Of a stretch of 64,000 nucleotides of DNA, positions 51,144 through 61,005 are shown piece after piece. Numbering within the stretch: the stretch's first letter is position 1; every line of letters begins with the position of its first letter. The DNA comes from JAXGMQ01 sp964613055 (GTDB lineage Bacteria; Caldisericota; Caldisericia; JAAYUI01), in assembly GCA_964613055.1 (NCBI GenBank), contig CAZTGD010000001.1, positions 62,001 through 126,000 on the forward strand. The letters run 5' to 3'. A program made the position numbers and the translations under genes. The notes under the pieces are model-generated. The model saw nothing but the letters and a program-made list of their open reading frames with translations, ran no database searches and was not told the origin of the DNA.

Positions 51144-52352
51144 ATGTCATTATGCGTTGTGATTAAAACGATATTGAATAGAATAGATTATGTGGAAAGA
51201 GATAAATTACTGATAAAAGAATATGTTCTTCCCATTGTCCTGACACTTTCATGCGCATGTACATTCATTACTTATCAATCCTGTTTTTCACCAGTGGTTG
51301 AATCACTTCAACAGATTAATGACTTGTCAAGGTTTTTAGCTACTATTATTATGTCTTCGCCCTCCTTTTTCGTTGTTATCCTGAGTTTTTTAGCTGGAAG
51401 GATTCTCGATAGATTCAATCCAGTGAAGATCTCTTCAATCTGTTTCGTGTCCATTATTATCCTGTCAACAGTTGGTATGTTTCTGCATGGTTTTTTGGGT
51501 GTCTTGATTCCAAGGATCATTTCAGGGGTGCCATTCGCATTTCTATTGGTGATAGGTTTTCAGCTACCACAAACAGTCTATCCTTTGCATCTTGTCAACC
51601 GTATGGTTACAATACAAACTTTGGGTGTGCCAACTGGCTCGATAGTGGTGGTAGTGCTAGGGGCGGTTATAGGTAAATCATTGGGATACACCTATACGTA
51701 CCTTGTACCTATTGGATTCTCAATTATCGGGCTTTTTACATCGTTCCTGTTGTTTGATCTGAAATTGAACAGAAGGATTAGAGGCTTCAATGTGAACTTG
51801 AGAGTTAAAAAGATTACAATTGGCCTTGCAATTGCATGGATGTTATTCTCAGGTTCAACATCCATATTTCTGCTTCTGGGCGTTGAACTTGGAAAATCGA
51901 TTGGATTACCTCTAATGGTTGCAGTATTGGGACCAACCTTCTTAATGGCTCCATCGTATTTCTTGTCCATATTATCTGGAGAGGTCATGGATAAAAGGAT
52001 ATCTCGACTTCACCTAATCATGATTCCAGCAACAGTTATGATTATTTCGTTTTCAATTCTTTGGATTGGGGTGTCTGCATGGGTAATCGGAGCAATAACG
52101 CTTGGTTTATCATCAGCCCTTATACCGCCTGTTATATTCTCGACACCATCACGTTTTGAAAAACCTGAGAATACTGGAACTGCAATAGGTGTTATCAATA
52201 TGTTTGGTACGTTTGGAGTTCTGACAATACCACCCATTGCAGGTTTGTTGAACGATGTTACTGCAAGTTGGTGGTTGCCGATGGTGTTTGCATCGTTACT
52301 GGTTATTGGTATAGTGTTCGTAGTGTATTTGAACAGAAGGAGCCTATCATGA
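51144..52352 (+). CDS. Major facilitator superfamily transporter
   Basis: 402 residues with twelve hydrophobic helices. The MFS motif A region is recognisable after helix 2 (LAGRILDRFNPVKISS) and in the second half (LSGEVMDKRISRLHLI). Substrate unknown; the CynX/NarK-like branch is possible. Start uncertain: the ATG at 51144 has no ribosome site, and GTG codons at 51159 or 51192 are alternatives. A TATAAT at 51097-51102 may be the -10 box. The stop overlaps the start of the following surface protein (ATGA), so they are co-translated; whether they cooperate is open. Confidence 0.85.
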   Translation: MSLCVVIKTILNRIDYVERDKLLIKEYVLPIVLTLSCACTFITYQSCFSPVVESLQQINDLSRFLATIIMSSPSFFVVILSFLAGRILDRFNPVKISSICFVSIIILSTVGMFLHGFLGVLIPRIISGVPFAFLLVIGFQLPQTVYPLHLVNRMVTIQTLGVPTGSIVVVVLGAVIGKSLGYTYTYLVPIGFSIIGLFTSFLLFDLKLNRRIRGFNVNLRVKKITIGLAIAWMLFSGSTSIFLLLGVELGKSIGLPLMVAVLGPTFLMAPSYFLSILSGEVMDKRISRLHLIMIPATVMIISFSILWIGVSAWVIGAITLGLSSALIPPVIFSTPSRFEKPENTGTAIGVINMFGTFGVLTIPPIAGLLNDVTASWWLPMVFASLLVIGIVFVVYLNRRSLS

Positions 52353-55300
52353 GACAAATAAAAGTCCTTGCGATGTTGGTAATTGTAGCACTTAGTTTAC
52401 AATCCTTTATGGGTGTGTCGTTATCATCTGATAAAAATTGGTACAATACTGAACTACATGTGACGATCCCGCCAGGTGAATCAGTCACGGTAACCCTTGA
52501 AAATGGTAGACTACAGGTTACAGGGAAAGAGATTGCCAATACTCATTTGGATGTACCAGAGTGGATGAGAGACGACTTCAATTTTAACATGAAGAGGCTT
52601 TCAAAATCCGCTCAAAGGCTTTCAGAAGGTGCTTATGCACAGGTCTGCTATATTATACCGGAAAAGCAAGAAGTTATAGTCGTGTCTGGACATGAGAACC
52701 CTCCTGTTGTGATTGATGTTTCTGATATGAAAACACTGAACATAATTCCCCGTTCAGTTGACTCAACTTCAAAGCTAGCATTTGCAGATATCAATTATGA
52801 TGGGTTTTCTGATCTCATCGTTTGTCCCAGAAATGGTGGTTGGTATTGGCTTGAGGGTCCATCATTCGCAGTTCCAAAGGAAGGTAATGATATTAATCCT
52901 CAATGGGGAAGGAACCAGTTACATCCTTTAACTAATCCTGCATTACCAACGAAGGTGGAGTTCTTATTGAAGAAAAAGAATTTAGCATTCCTAAACAATG
53001 ATGGAGAGATTGATGGAATCTCCAGATATGATGGGTGCTTTGGCTCTATCTCTTCACTAGGGTTGATATTTGCTGATAGGCACAATGATCTGAGGTACAT
53101 GAGGATGGCTAATGGAGAACCATTGGAATTTTCAACTAATTCAATAACACTCATCCCTGAGTTTTCGTCTGAAACACATCTATGCCTACGTGATGATACT
53201 CTGTACGCGGGTAGGTTGGATGGTACGGTTGATATATGCAAAAAAAATGAGCAGGGTAACTTTGTTAAAACAGAGGAAATACTCAACCTAGATTTTGGAA
53301 AACGTGTATCACCACTGATAGAAGACTTCAATCTCGATGGTGAAGATGATTTTATATGGACTGACAGCAATGGTGTTTTTATTTCCTACGGACCTGATTG
53401 GAAGAACCGAGAACAAATTGCTATAAATGCAGATACTACCATTGCAGTAGGTGATCTAACAGAGGATTTTAAGCCAGAGATATTGGTGATCGATAAAGGT
53501 ATACCTTCTGTATATGCATCCGATGACCTCCAAAAACTCGATATTGAATTCGATATTGAAGGATTTGAATACCTCTATCCTGCTATAGGGGATGTGAATG
53601 GAGATAATAAGGATGATGTAGTCTTTGGGACAGATGATGGAAAAATTGAAGTATTTCTGTCTCCAGATTGGAGATCAAGCGACCTTTTGTCAGATATTGA
53701 CATTGGTTCTTTTTCTTATCCATACCTAGCTGATTTTGATGGAGATGACAGGGATGATTTACTGCTTTCGAATGTATTCGGTGAAACATTTTCTTATAGG
53801 TCTGCGCCAACTGGGTGGGAGGAGTACCACTCCTGGAAATTCATCGCAACCTATCCATACTACTCAATACTCGATTATTACAGCAGATATTACAGTGAGT
53901 CACCCCTACTCTATTGGTGCCAGGATGATGCAGTTTCTCGATATGATTCGTTGCTTGAGGAATGCCCACCAAACCTTTATGACGAGGTTGCTTTCTGTAT
54001 TGCGCATACACCTGCCAATGTTTTGAGGACGATAGTAAGGATGGGACAGGAGGATATATTTATCAGGAATGCGCAGATGATCTACAAGGTCGTTGAAGAA
54101 CTGAATTATGTAAAGCTGAAGGAATACGATGATTTCACTACATGTGTATTCAGGACAGAGGATGGTGAAGTTGAACTACCAAGGGAAGATTACTACTGGT
54201 ATGTCGTTCACCCCAGGACACTCTTCGAACTACCTGTTGCGGTAGACGCATCGTGGTGGGAGCAATCTTATGAAGTGCGTGATATGGAACAGAAGGATTG
54301 GTGGACACATGAAGTTGACTCAAAGACATTTTATGAAGGTGAAAACCGAGTGTTCTGGAGAGAGGGTATATACGAAAACGATTCATTCGGAGAAACAGTC
54401 GTTTCAGCTGTCGGTTCATCTTCAACATTGAATGAAGCGATAACAAACCTTCATAAACTTATCAAACATAATGACGAAGACTCATATAATATCTTTGGGT
54501 ATCTCACAGGCGATTTGTACCCATGGCATATATTTATGAAACACTACGGTTCATGCGGAGAGCAATCCCAACTATTCTCTTCATGTGCGAAAACGGTTCT
54601 GATTCCTAACTATATTGTCATAAATATGGGTGAGGATCATCAATGGAACGAGGTCTGGTCACCAAAAGGCTGGACACATTTCGATGTTAATATGGCTGAA
54701 CCCATGAATGATGCGAGGAAGTATGAGCATGGATGGAATAAAACAGTGTCCACTGTCATTGGTTGGCGTCCTGATGATTACTTTTTTCCAACAACATCAA
54801 CTGTACTCAACAGGGAGTATGATGACAGGGATTATATCAGCGATTACGGGTACACTGATACTGCATCCGTGGATTTTAATGTATTTGATGTGCATAGAGA
54901 ACCAGTTGAAGGAGCTATGATATTTATTCGATCCGGATGGAGAGAAAGGAATGCCATATCATTCTGGGGTTACACCAATGCTAACGGCAAGATGCATGCT
55001 GATCTCGGTTATGAACCCTACTACATAATAGATTGCATAACGCCATATGGTACAACCGGATTATCTCGATTCGTTGTTGAAGAAGGAATTAGCTATAATG
55101 TCAATTTGAACGTACCTGGAGTGTCACTCTCTGAGAGAACTGAACTTGAATCAGTACAGTCAACCCAATCAAGCAAGACAGTTACAATCGACAATGTCAG
55201 TGAGTATCTACACCCACCCAATCGCATAACCAGCTATGGATACAGACTGGGAAGCTATCTTTCTGAAACATATGGTTATCGTGGTATTCGAGATTACTCT

Positions 55301-56101
55301 CAACCAGTGATTGAAACCTCAACCACCATAACGGTTAATGATCGAAATTACTCTACTTTCAGTGGAGACTCTTTTGATCTGAATAAAGGTGATCAGTTCA
55401 CACTGACAAATCCAACCAATCTCTCATGGAAGAAGATAGACATTTGCGCGAAAATAGTATTCGATGAATTGCCATCAGATTTAAACCTTTCAGACGAGTA
55501 TATAGAGATTCAGTCGGGGAAACCATTGAAGGTTGATTTTGATATTAAACTTCCAACACCAATTGATTCAATGGAATGGAGTTGGAATGGCAAGGATTGG
55601 AACATACTAAACGCTGATCAAATCGTTGAAACTGGAACCGGGGGGGCACCAAGCCCTGGTGAAAAAGAGCTACATATAAGAGCAAATGTACTGTATCAGA
55701 ATGGAACAATACATATCGATGATACTATAATGGTGTCTATTAGACCGACCGATGAGTTCATTGATCAACCTGTATCGCAGGATCCGAGTGATCCTCTCGA
55801 TGGTGTTTCATGGCAGATGGGTCCTTTTTCGATACCAGACAACTTGGAGTATTTTCTCATCACTACATCATCTAAAACAATATCGCTAGACTTGGATATA
55901 TTCTTGTACCAGGATAAGAATAAAGATGGGAACATAGACAAAGATGAGATGGTCGCTTCTTCAACACTGCCATCTAGTGATGAAAAGATTCTTCTGAAAT
56001 CACCAGACACAGGCGTATACTACCTGCTGTGTCAGGGGTGTAGATGTCCAGAAGGAAACTCAAGATTCAACGTCAGATTCTCAAGCATGCCCAATTGGTA
56101 A
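52349..56101 (+). CDS. Secreted FG-GAP-repeat protein with transglutaminase-like domain
   Basis: 1250 residues. Signal peptide (about 1-25); beta-propeller with FG-GAP/VCBS-type Ca2+-binding loops (DINYDGFSDLIV about 147, DFNLDGEDDFIW, DVNGDNKDDVVF, DFDGDDRDDLLL); then a transglutaminase-like domain with the triad visible as GSCGEQSQ (Cys736), DHQWNEVW (His764) and THFDVN (Asp779). A carboxypeptidase-regulatory-like Ig domain follows (about 850-920), and a beta-rich tail ends in a pre-peptidase-C-like domain with an EF-like DKNKDGNIDKDEM loop. The start is set by AGAAGGAG six bases upstream, overlapping the MFS stop. Possible peptidase or crosslinking enzyme at the cell surface. Confidence 0.87.
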   Translation: MRQIKVLAMLVIVALSLQSFMGVSLSSDKNWYNTELHVTIPPGESVTVTLENGRLQVTGKEIANTHLDVPEWMRDDFNFNMKRLSKSAQRLSEGAYAQVCYIIPEKQEVIVVSGHENPPVVIDVSDMKTLNIIPRSVDSTSKLAFADINYDGFSDLIVCPRNGGWYWLEGPSFAVPKEGNDINPQWGRNQLHPLTNPALPTKVEFLLKKKNLAFLNNDGEIDGISRYDGCFGSISSLGLIFADRHNDLRYMRMANGEPLEFSTNSITLIPEFSSETHLCLRDDTLYAGRLDGTVDICKKNEQGNFVKTEEILNLDFGKRVSPLIEDFNLDGEDDFIWTDSNGVFISYGPDWKNREQIAINADTTIAVGDLTEDFKPEILVIDKGIPSVYASDDLQKLDIEFDIEGFEYLYPAIGDVNGDNKDDVVFGTDDGKIEVFLSPDWRSSDLLSDIDIGSFSYPYLADFDGDDRDDLLLSNVFGETFSYRSAPTGWEEYHSWKFIATYPYYSILDYYSRYYSESPLLYWCQDDAVSRYDSLLEECPPNLYDEVAFCIAHTPANVLRTIVRMGQEDIFIRNAQMIYKVVEELNYVKLKEYDDFTTCVFRTEDGEVELPREDYYWYVVHPRTLFELPVAVDASWWEQSYEVRDMEQKDWWTHEVDSKTFYEGENRVFWREGIYENDSFGETVVSAVGSSSTLNEAITNLHKLIKHNDEDSYNIFGYLTGDLYPWHIFMKHYGSCGEQSQLFSSCAKTVLIPNYIVINMGEDHQWNEVWSPKGWTHFDVNMAEPMNDARKYEHGWNKTVSTVIGWRPDDYFFPTTSTVLNREYDDRDYISDYGYTDTASVDFNVFDVHREPVEGAMIFIRSGWRERNAISFWGYTNANGKMHADLGYEPYYIIDCITPYGTTGLSRFVVEEGISYNVNLNVPGVSLSERTELESVQSTQSSKTVTIDNVSEYLHPPNRITSYGYRLGSYLSETYGYRGIRDYSQPVIETSTTITVNDRNYSTFSGDSFDLNKGDQFTLTNPTNLSWKKIDICAKIVFDELPSDLNLSDEYIEIQSGKPLKVDFDIKLPTPIDSMEWSWNGKDWNILNADQIVETGTGGAPSPGEKELHIRANVLYQNGTIHIDDTIMVSIRPTDEFIDQPVSQDPSDPLDGVSWQMGPFSIPDNLEYFLITTSSKTISLDLDIFLYQDKNKDGNIDKDEMVASSTLPSSDEKILLKSPDTGVYYLLCQGCRCPEGNSRFNVRFSSMPNW

Positions 56102-56174
56102 AAACAAACCAATTGATAAAAGATCGAGTATTTGGGATAATAGATAAATGCTAGGTTTAGAGATATCAGCCAGT

Positions 56175-56251
<77 letters not shown>

Positions 56252-56256
56252 ATGCA

Positions 56257-56700
56257 CTACTGCTTAGAGTGCCGTTTGTTGATCTGGTCCCTTATGCTTG
56301 CGGCGTCTTCGTATCTTTCCTCGATGATAGCTTGCTTCATAGCTTCCTTTAATTCACTAATACTCGTCTTGTTTACTGATTCTGTGAATAACTTGTTTAT
56401 CGTACCCAGATGAAGCTTGAAACACTTCAGACAATCAGGACAGCCCTTGTAGTTGCTGGTTATGAAATGCTCAAGTGTTTTACCGCACGAGGTGCAGAAG
56501 AGTAACTTAATATCACCGATGACATTTGATGAAGATTTAGAGCTGTTGATAGAATTTTCCTTTTTCAAGGATCGTTTCTTGGACTTGATCAACTTCTTAG
56601 CGCAATCCTCACAGATGTAAAGGTCAACCACCTCACCTGATCCAACAACCTGGACGTAGTGGGCATTCGCTTGTTTCTGTTTACATATCTGACATATCAT
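56257..56700 (-). CDS. McsA-like zinc-ribbon protein with UvrB/UvrC motif
   Basis: 147 residues from the ATG at 56700 (AGGA eight bases upstream). Two zinc-binding cysteine clusters: CQICKQKQANAHYV with CEDCAKKL, and FCTSCGKTLEHF with CPDCLKCF; then a C-terminal UVR motif (LKEAMKQAIIEERYEDAASIRDQI). This is the McsA layout. In Firmicutes McsA activates the arginine kinase McsB in the CtsR-ClpC regulon, but none of those genes is nearby, so the role is open. Divergent from acpS. Confidence 0.88.
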   Translation of the reverse strand: MICQICKQKQANAHYVQVVGSGEVVDLYICEDCAKKLIKSKKRSLKKENSINSSKSSSNVIGDIKLLFCTSCGKTLEHFITSNYKGCPDCLKCFKLHLGTINKLFTESVNKTSISELKEAMKQAIIEERYEDAASIRDQINKRHSKQ

Positions 56701-56738
56701 ATATACTTCCTGAAACATTATAACCGAAAGGGTGAGCC

Positions 56739-57098
56739 ATGTCTATAGCAGGAATTGGTTTTGATTTAGTCGATACAAAGCGATTTGAGTCACCAAGTGT
56801 ATCTTTAATCGAGAGACTATTTAACGTTTCTGAGATAGAGTATTCCAAGTCTTTCTCTAAATCATCGGTACATCTTGCAGGATGCTTTGCAGTAAAAGAG
56901 GCATTCCTGAAGGCTTTAGGCGCTGGGCTTTCAAATGGTATAAGCTGGCTGGATATTGAAGTCAGGCACATGGGTAGTGGGCAACCTTTTGTATTGTTTA
57001 GAGGAGAAAAGACACCAGCGAAAGTTTCTATTTCGCACACTGAAACTACCGCTGGTGCTGTTGTTTTACTTACTGAGCCTATTGATATCCACTCTTAG
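56739..57098 (+). CDS. acpS: Holo-[acyl-carrier-protein] synthase
   Basis: Transfers 4'-phosphopantetheine from CoA to ACP. 119 residues, normal AcpS size. Motifs: AGIGFDLVDTKRFE with the Mg2+-binding Asp, and CFAVKEAFLKALGAGL with the conserved Glu and Lys, then KVSISHTETTAGAVVL. AAAGGGTGAG precedes the ATG. Convergent with the stalk-domain protein ending at 57107. Confidence 0.95.
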   Translation: MSIAGIGFDLVDTKRFESPSVSLIERLFNVSEIEYSKSFSKSSVHLAGCFAVKEAFLKALGAGLSNGISWLDIEVRHMGSGQPFVLFRGEKTPAKVSISHTETTAGAVVLLTEPIDIHS

Positions 57099-57106
57099 AG
57101 TTTGCC

Positions 57107-60100
57107 TTAACCTCCAGGGTTTTCAACCGTGGCTGTTCTGGTTTTATCATCCCAGTCTACTGGCAAACCAAGCCCCCCCTCAATGAACTCTCTCATCGGT
57201 AGATATGTTCTGTCATCTTTAATCTCCGAAGGTGCTGGCATGTCTGTTCTACTGGTTTTTCCATTAACAGTCTTTGTGAAGTGTGTGGTACCTATCTTAT
57301 GAACAATGACAAATGGTGGGTTTTTGCTCGTTATGGTTGCAGTCCTCGTTGCCCCGTCCCAAACAACCTCAGAGTTCATCAATTCCTCGGCAAGGTATCT
57401 CAAAGGAACCATTGTTTTTCCGCTGGCACTCACATAAGCGGCATTGCTTTCTGTTGGTTCGTTTCCGTTGATTATGGGCTCAGGACCAGTAGTGGGAATT
57501 ATCGCTATACTGCCAAACCACACCGTGTAATGCATAGTGTCTGTCTTATTGCCAAACGAGTCTTCTGCTGAGTATGTGAGTTTGTGCTCAATCTTGCTTG
57601 TATCGTAGACTATGTAATCGTAGGAGAATGTACCATCCTTCATGACCGGAACAAAGTCATTGTTGATAGTGACGATTGCACCTGGCTCGGTTACACCCTT
57701 AACCTCAATCTCATCTTTTTTATTTGGATAACCAGGTTCAGGTGATGTTATTTCTATTGATGGAGGTATGGTGTCTTTTTCAATTGTAACGGTTTTTTCG
57801 ATGAAGTTACCGGCATCGTCTTCAGCATGGATGACAAACTCGTTGATTCCTTCTACAACATCCACAGCAATGCTGAAGTTGCCTTCTCCATCAACGGTCT
57901 CCTCAAGACCAACCTCGGGAGGCTGAATCACCGGTAAATCTTCTCCGTTTACAGAAATATCTGGAACTACCTTACAAGAAACCTCTGGATCATCATATTT
58001 AAACAGCTCTGTGGCATCAGCAGTGCCTTCGATTATATACTTATCTTCACTGGTTTTATCGCTCAGACCACCAATTGGTTTTGTTATAGTGAATGTCGGA
58101 CCGACCGTGTCGACCTTGAACGTAAATACCTTGGATTCTTCAATTCCGTAGGTGTCTTCAGCATAGTAATGAATATCGTCTATCCTTTGCTCGTCCGAGA
58201 GCGGTAACCAATCATCTGATGTCCACTCGATTGCTTGGTCTTCCTTCCAGTTCCACCACAGATAGATGGAAGCGGAATCAGATGAACATTCAAAATCTAT
58301 TGATGGTGGATTGAGATACCATCCGTTCTTACCATCTGGCTCGGAGGGATTAACGAGAAGTGTTGTTTTGGGTATCGGTGGAGCGATAAAGAAATTTATT
58401 GATTCATTGGGGTTATCATTCCTTGAAGTGGAGATAGACAATCTGTAATCAGCAGAGGATTCGCTTGGATTCACAATACCCGAAGATGGTTTAATAACAA
58501 TCTCAAAATCACCTCCAGAATTAATAATTACTGGTAGTGTAAGCTTTATTGTGTTGCTATCTGTGATAATCTCAGATACCTCAGAACCATTGATTAATAT
58601 TGCGCTTCTGTTGATTGTATTTGGTACAGTAGAGTTTTCTGGGAAGGCTATTGAGATTGTATCTCCTTTTTTTAGATCACCATCATGAGAAATAGTTCCC
58701 TTTATTATCCATGTGGAATTTGCACTTGCATTTATGGGTGTCACTTTAATCTCTTCGATGTCGTTAGATTTATCAATGATCGTGTAGGGATCGCTTACTA
58801 AATAATCAGTTGATGACTGTGCGCGATAGGAAAGCTTGTAATCACCAGGATTATTTGGATTCTTTAATCCTGAATCTTCAGAGAACACCACCATAATACT
58901 ACCTGGAGGCATCACCTCTGGCACATATAGTTGTATCTTGTTCTCATCGGGAACGGTTCTAGGTTTAAGCATACATGGAATAGAGTTCATAGACACAGTA
59001 TCTGCAGACATAAACCTTGGAATTATAGTCCCTTCTGGGAATACTATCTCAAAGAGGTCGTTCTGTTCAATTTCCTGATCTGAATATACAGCAAACTTAT
59101 AGGAAGCATTTTGATTTGTGTAAGGTGGAATAACGATGGGTTTTTGACCCTCTCTCTTCAACTTGAAAGGTAAACTTTCCACTGGAGTAGGTTCATAATC
59201 GGTTGACAGCACCAGATGTTTTGAACCTTCATCACCTGAATTGATTATTCCAACCCTTTTCGGAATAACAACGTTTAATTCACCAAGATTCTCCACATCA
59301 ACTGGTGTAATGAAGCTAATTGATGACGAGGAATGATGGATGCTTACATCCACAGCCAGTGGCTTGTTGTTGACTCTGATTAATGTAGGCTCAATAAATT
59401 CTGGAAGCTTTGTGCCTTCAGGAAAACGTATCTTTATCCTGCTTCTTCTGGCTTCAAGCGATCCTCCTTCACCAACGTTAAACACTATATCGTATCCCGA
59501 TGGATTGGAGATCGTGTTGTCAGTTAGGATTACTGTTGCCTTACCAACATGTGAAGACACTATGTCAAACTCATTCGAGCATACGTCTTCCTGCTCCTTT
59601 TCGGTTGACACGCATAATCTATATTTACCGGGTGTTTTGGGGTTAACAAATCCAGCTCTAGAAGCCACTGTTATGGGGATAGGATCATATGGACCATCTG
59701 GTGATAATTCGAGGTGAGTCCAGAATTGTATTGAATTTTCCCCGTCTCTCTCAACGTTTCTGATGTAGGGAAGACCTTGGCATGAGGTACATGGAGAGGT
59801 AGATAAATAGATACATGTAATAATCCTCTCCAACTCCTGTTTATCTTTGGGAGAAGGATTCTGATTTGGAAGGGCAATGTTTGGAATAGTCCATTCGTCT
59901 GGGAATGTTATCTTTATCCAGCTATGGACTGGTAGATACTCATTTATATCAACTTCGAGCTTTATAGTAGATCTTGTGTCAATCTGGTTGGGTCTGATCG
60001 AGGTTACGACAACACCGCTTATCTTTGATTGATGTGCTGTGCTATAATCGGAATAAGGTAAAAACGACATTATAATGGCTACCGTAAGCAGAATAGTTAG

Positions 60101-60118
60101 AACTCGATTTACTCTCAT
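57107..60118 (-). CDS. Secreted multi-Ig surface protein with C-terminal stalk domain
   Basis: 1003 residues. Signal peptide (about 1-28). Then about five related beta-domains (about 30-560) with the recurring form 'I-x-F-P-E-G-T-x-[IL]-P-x-F/N' (IRFPEGTKLPEFI, IVFPEGTIIPRFM, IAFPENSTVPNTI), a repeat family I do not know by name. Next a segment with two aromatic residues and Asp typical of Ig-like glycan-associated domains, Ig-like domains (about 690-860; VEGINEFVIHAEDDAGNF, VKGVTEPGAIVTIN), and a copper-amine-oxidase-N-like stalk domain (about 880-1003; GKTMVPLRYLAEEL and DRTYLPMREFIEGG). AAGGGGG lies upstream, somewhat far from the ATG. Confidence 0.85.
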   Translation of the reverse strand: MRVNRVLTILLTVAIIMSFLPYSDYSTAHQSKISGVVVTSIRPNQIDTRSTIKLEVDINEYLPVHSWIKITFPDEWTIPNIALPNQNPSPKDKQELERIITCIYLSTSPCTSCQGLPYIRNVERDGENSIQFWTHLELSPDGPYDPIPITVASRAGFVNPKTPGKYRLCVSTEKEQEDVCSNEFDIVSSHVGKATVILTDNTISNPSGYDIVFNVGEGGSLEARRSRIKIRFPEGTKLPEFIEPTLIRVNNKPLAVDVSIHHSSSSISFITPVDVENLGELNVVIPKRVGIINSGDEGSKHLVLSTDYEPTPVESLPFKLKREGQKPIVIPPYTNQNASYKFAVYSDQEIEQNDLFEIVFPEGTIIPRFMSADTVSMNSIPCMLKPRTVPDENKIQLYVPEVMPPGSIMVVFSEDSGLKNPNNPGDYKLSYRAQSSTDYLVSDPYTIIDKSNDIEEIKVTPINASANSTWIIKGTISHDGDLKKGDTISIAFPENSTVPNTINRSAILINGSEVSEIITDSNTIKLTLPVIINSGGDFEIVIKPSSGIVNPSESSADYRLSISTSRNDNPNESINFFIAPPIPKTTLLVNPSEPDGKNGWYLNPPSIDFECSSDSASIYLWWNWKEDQAIEWTSDDWLPLSDEQRIDDIHYYAEDTYGIEESKVFTFKVDTVGPTFTITKPIGGLSDKTSEDKYIIEGTADATELFKYDDPEVSCKVVPDISVNGEDLPVIQPPEVGLEETVDGEGNFSIAVDVVEGINEFVIHAEDDAGNFIEKTVTIEKDTIPPSIEITSPEPGYPNKKDEIEVKGVTEPGAIVTINNDFVPVMKDGTFSYDYIVYDTSKIEHKLTYSAEDSFGNKTDTMHYTVWFGSIAIIPTTGPEPIINGNEPTESNAAYVSASGKTMVPLRYLAEELMNSEVVWDGATRTATITSKNPPFVIVHKIGTTHFTKTVNGKTSRTDMPAPSEIKDDRTYLPMREFIEGGLGLPVDWDDKTRTATVENPGG

Positions 60119-60290
60119 ATACTAAACATACCCCCTTGGATGTCTTTTGTCTTTCAGTTAAGTGAAATTTGAGGTTTTCACAAGGAGAACCCAGTTAAAT
60201 CAAGGCAAATACGGTCTTGAATCAACTGAAGGTTCAAACAATTCTTCGGTTTGGTTTCATTTCATAACTCTACAAAATACCATCATATGC

Positions 60291-60920
60291 ATGAAAAGAA
60301 TTTTCTTTGCCAGACACGGTGAAAGCCAAGGCAACAAAGATGGACTTATATGCGGTAAATTGGATACCCCTCTAACTCAACGTGGGGAAAAACAAGCGAG
60401 TCTTTTGGGGAAGTCGTTGGTGGGATTAGAGATAGAGATGATAATTTCATCAGATTTGCAAAGAGCTAAGAAAACAGCTCAAATAATAGCTGAGGAAATA
60501 GATGTGGATATTCAGCTTGATGAGCGTTTAAGAGAGCGTTCATGTGGTAAGTTTGATGGAATGGTGCAAAAGGAAATTGAAGATGATGAGGATTGGAATA
60601 GATTCCTCAGAACTCCAAATTATGCAGTCAAAGAGGGTGAATCTCTAGTGCAACTCTATGATAGGATAGGATCGTTTGTTGAAGAATTGGTAAGGGAAAA
60701 AGAGTTCAATAATATCCTTCTAACCGCTCATGGAGGTGTACTATGGGTGATGATACCTTATATACTCGGAATTCCAATAGAAAAATACAGTGGCAAAATT
60801 GGAATGGATAATTGCGGTTTAAGCGTATTTACTTGGGATGATGGATTTGTATTGGAAAGAATGAATTGTATCTCTCATCTTGGTGAATGTGAGAACAGAA
60901 AGCCATCATGGAAATTCTGA
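60291..60920 (+). CDS. Histidine phosphatase family protein (phosphoglycerate mutase-like)
   Basis: 209 residues. The branch-1 histidine phosphatase signature FARHGESQGNKDG (His9) opens the protein, with DLQRAKKTAQII and LRERSCGKFDGM, and the second catalytic His in LLTAHGGVLWVM. Could act as a cofactor-dependent mutase-like phosphatase, alpha-ribazole phosphatase or other small phosphatase; the sequence does not decide. The start at 60291 matches the family; no ribosome site is evident. The frame is open 129 bases further upstream without a convincing start. Confidence 0.9.
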   Translation: MKRIFFARHGESQGNKDGLICGKLDTPLTQRGEKQASLLGKSLVGLEIEMIISSDLQRAKKTAQIIAEEIDVDIQLDERLRERSCGKFDGMVQKEIEDDEDWNRFLRTPNYAVKEGESLVQLYDRIGSFVEELVREKEFNNILLTAHGGVLWVMIPYILGIPIEKYSGKIGMDNCGLSVFTWDDGFVLERMNCISHLGECENRKPSWKF

Positions 60921-60949
60921 ATATTTCTAGAGTTTCTTGAACTTTAGAG

Positions 60950-60955
60950 TATAAT
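60950..60955 (+). promoter_or_regulatory. -10 element ahead of the NHL/stalk protein
   Basis: Perfect TATAAT, 50 bases before the start codon at 61006; no good -35 match at 16-17 bases. Confidence 0.45.
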
Positions 60956-61005
60956 CAGATGTATGATTCAGGTGAAGTCAATATGACATTTAAGGAGTAA
61001 ATTGA

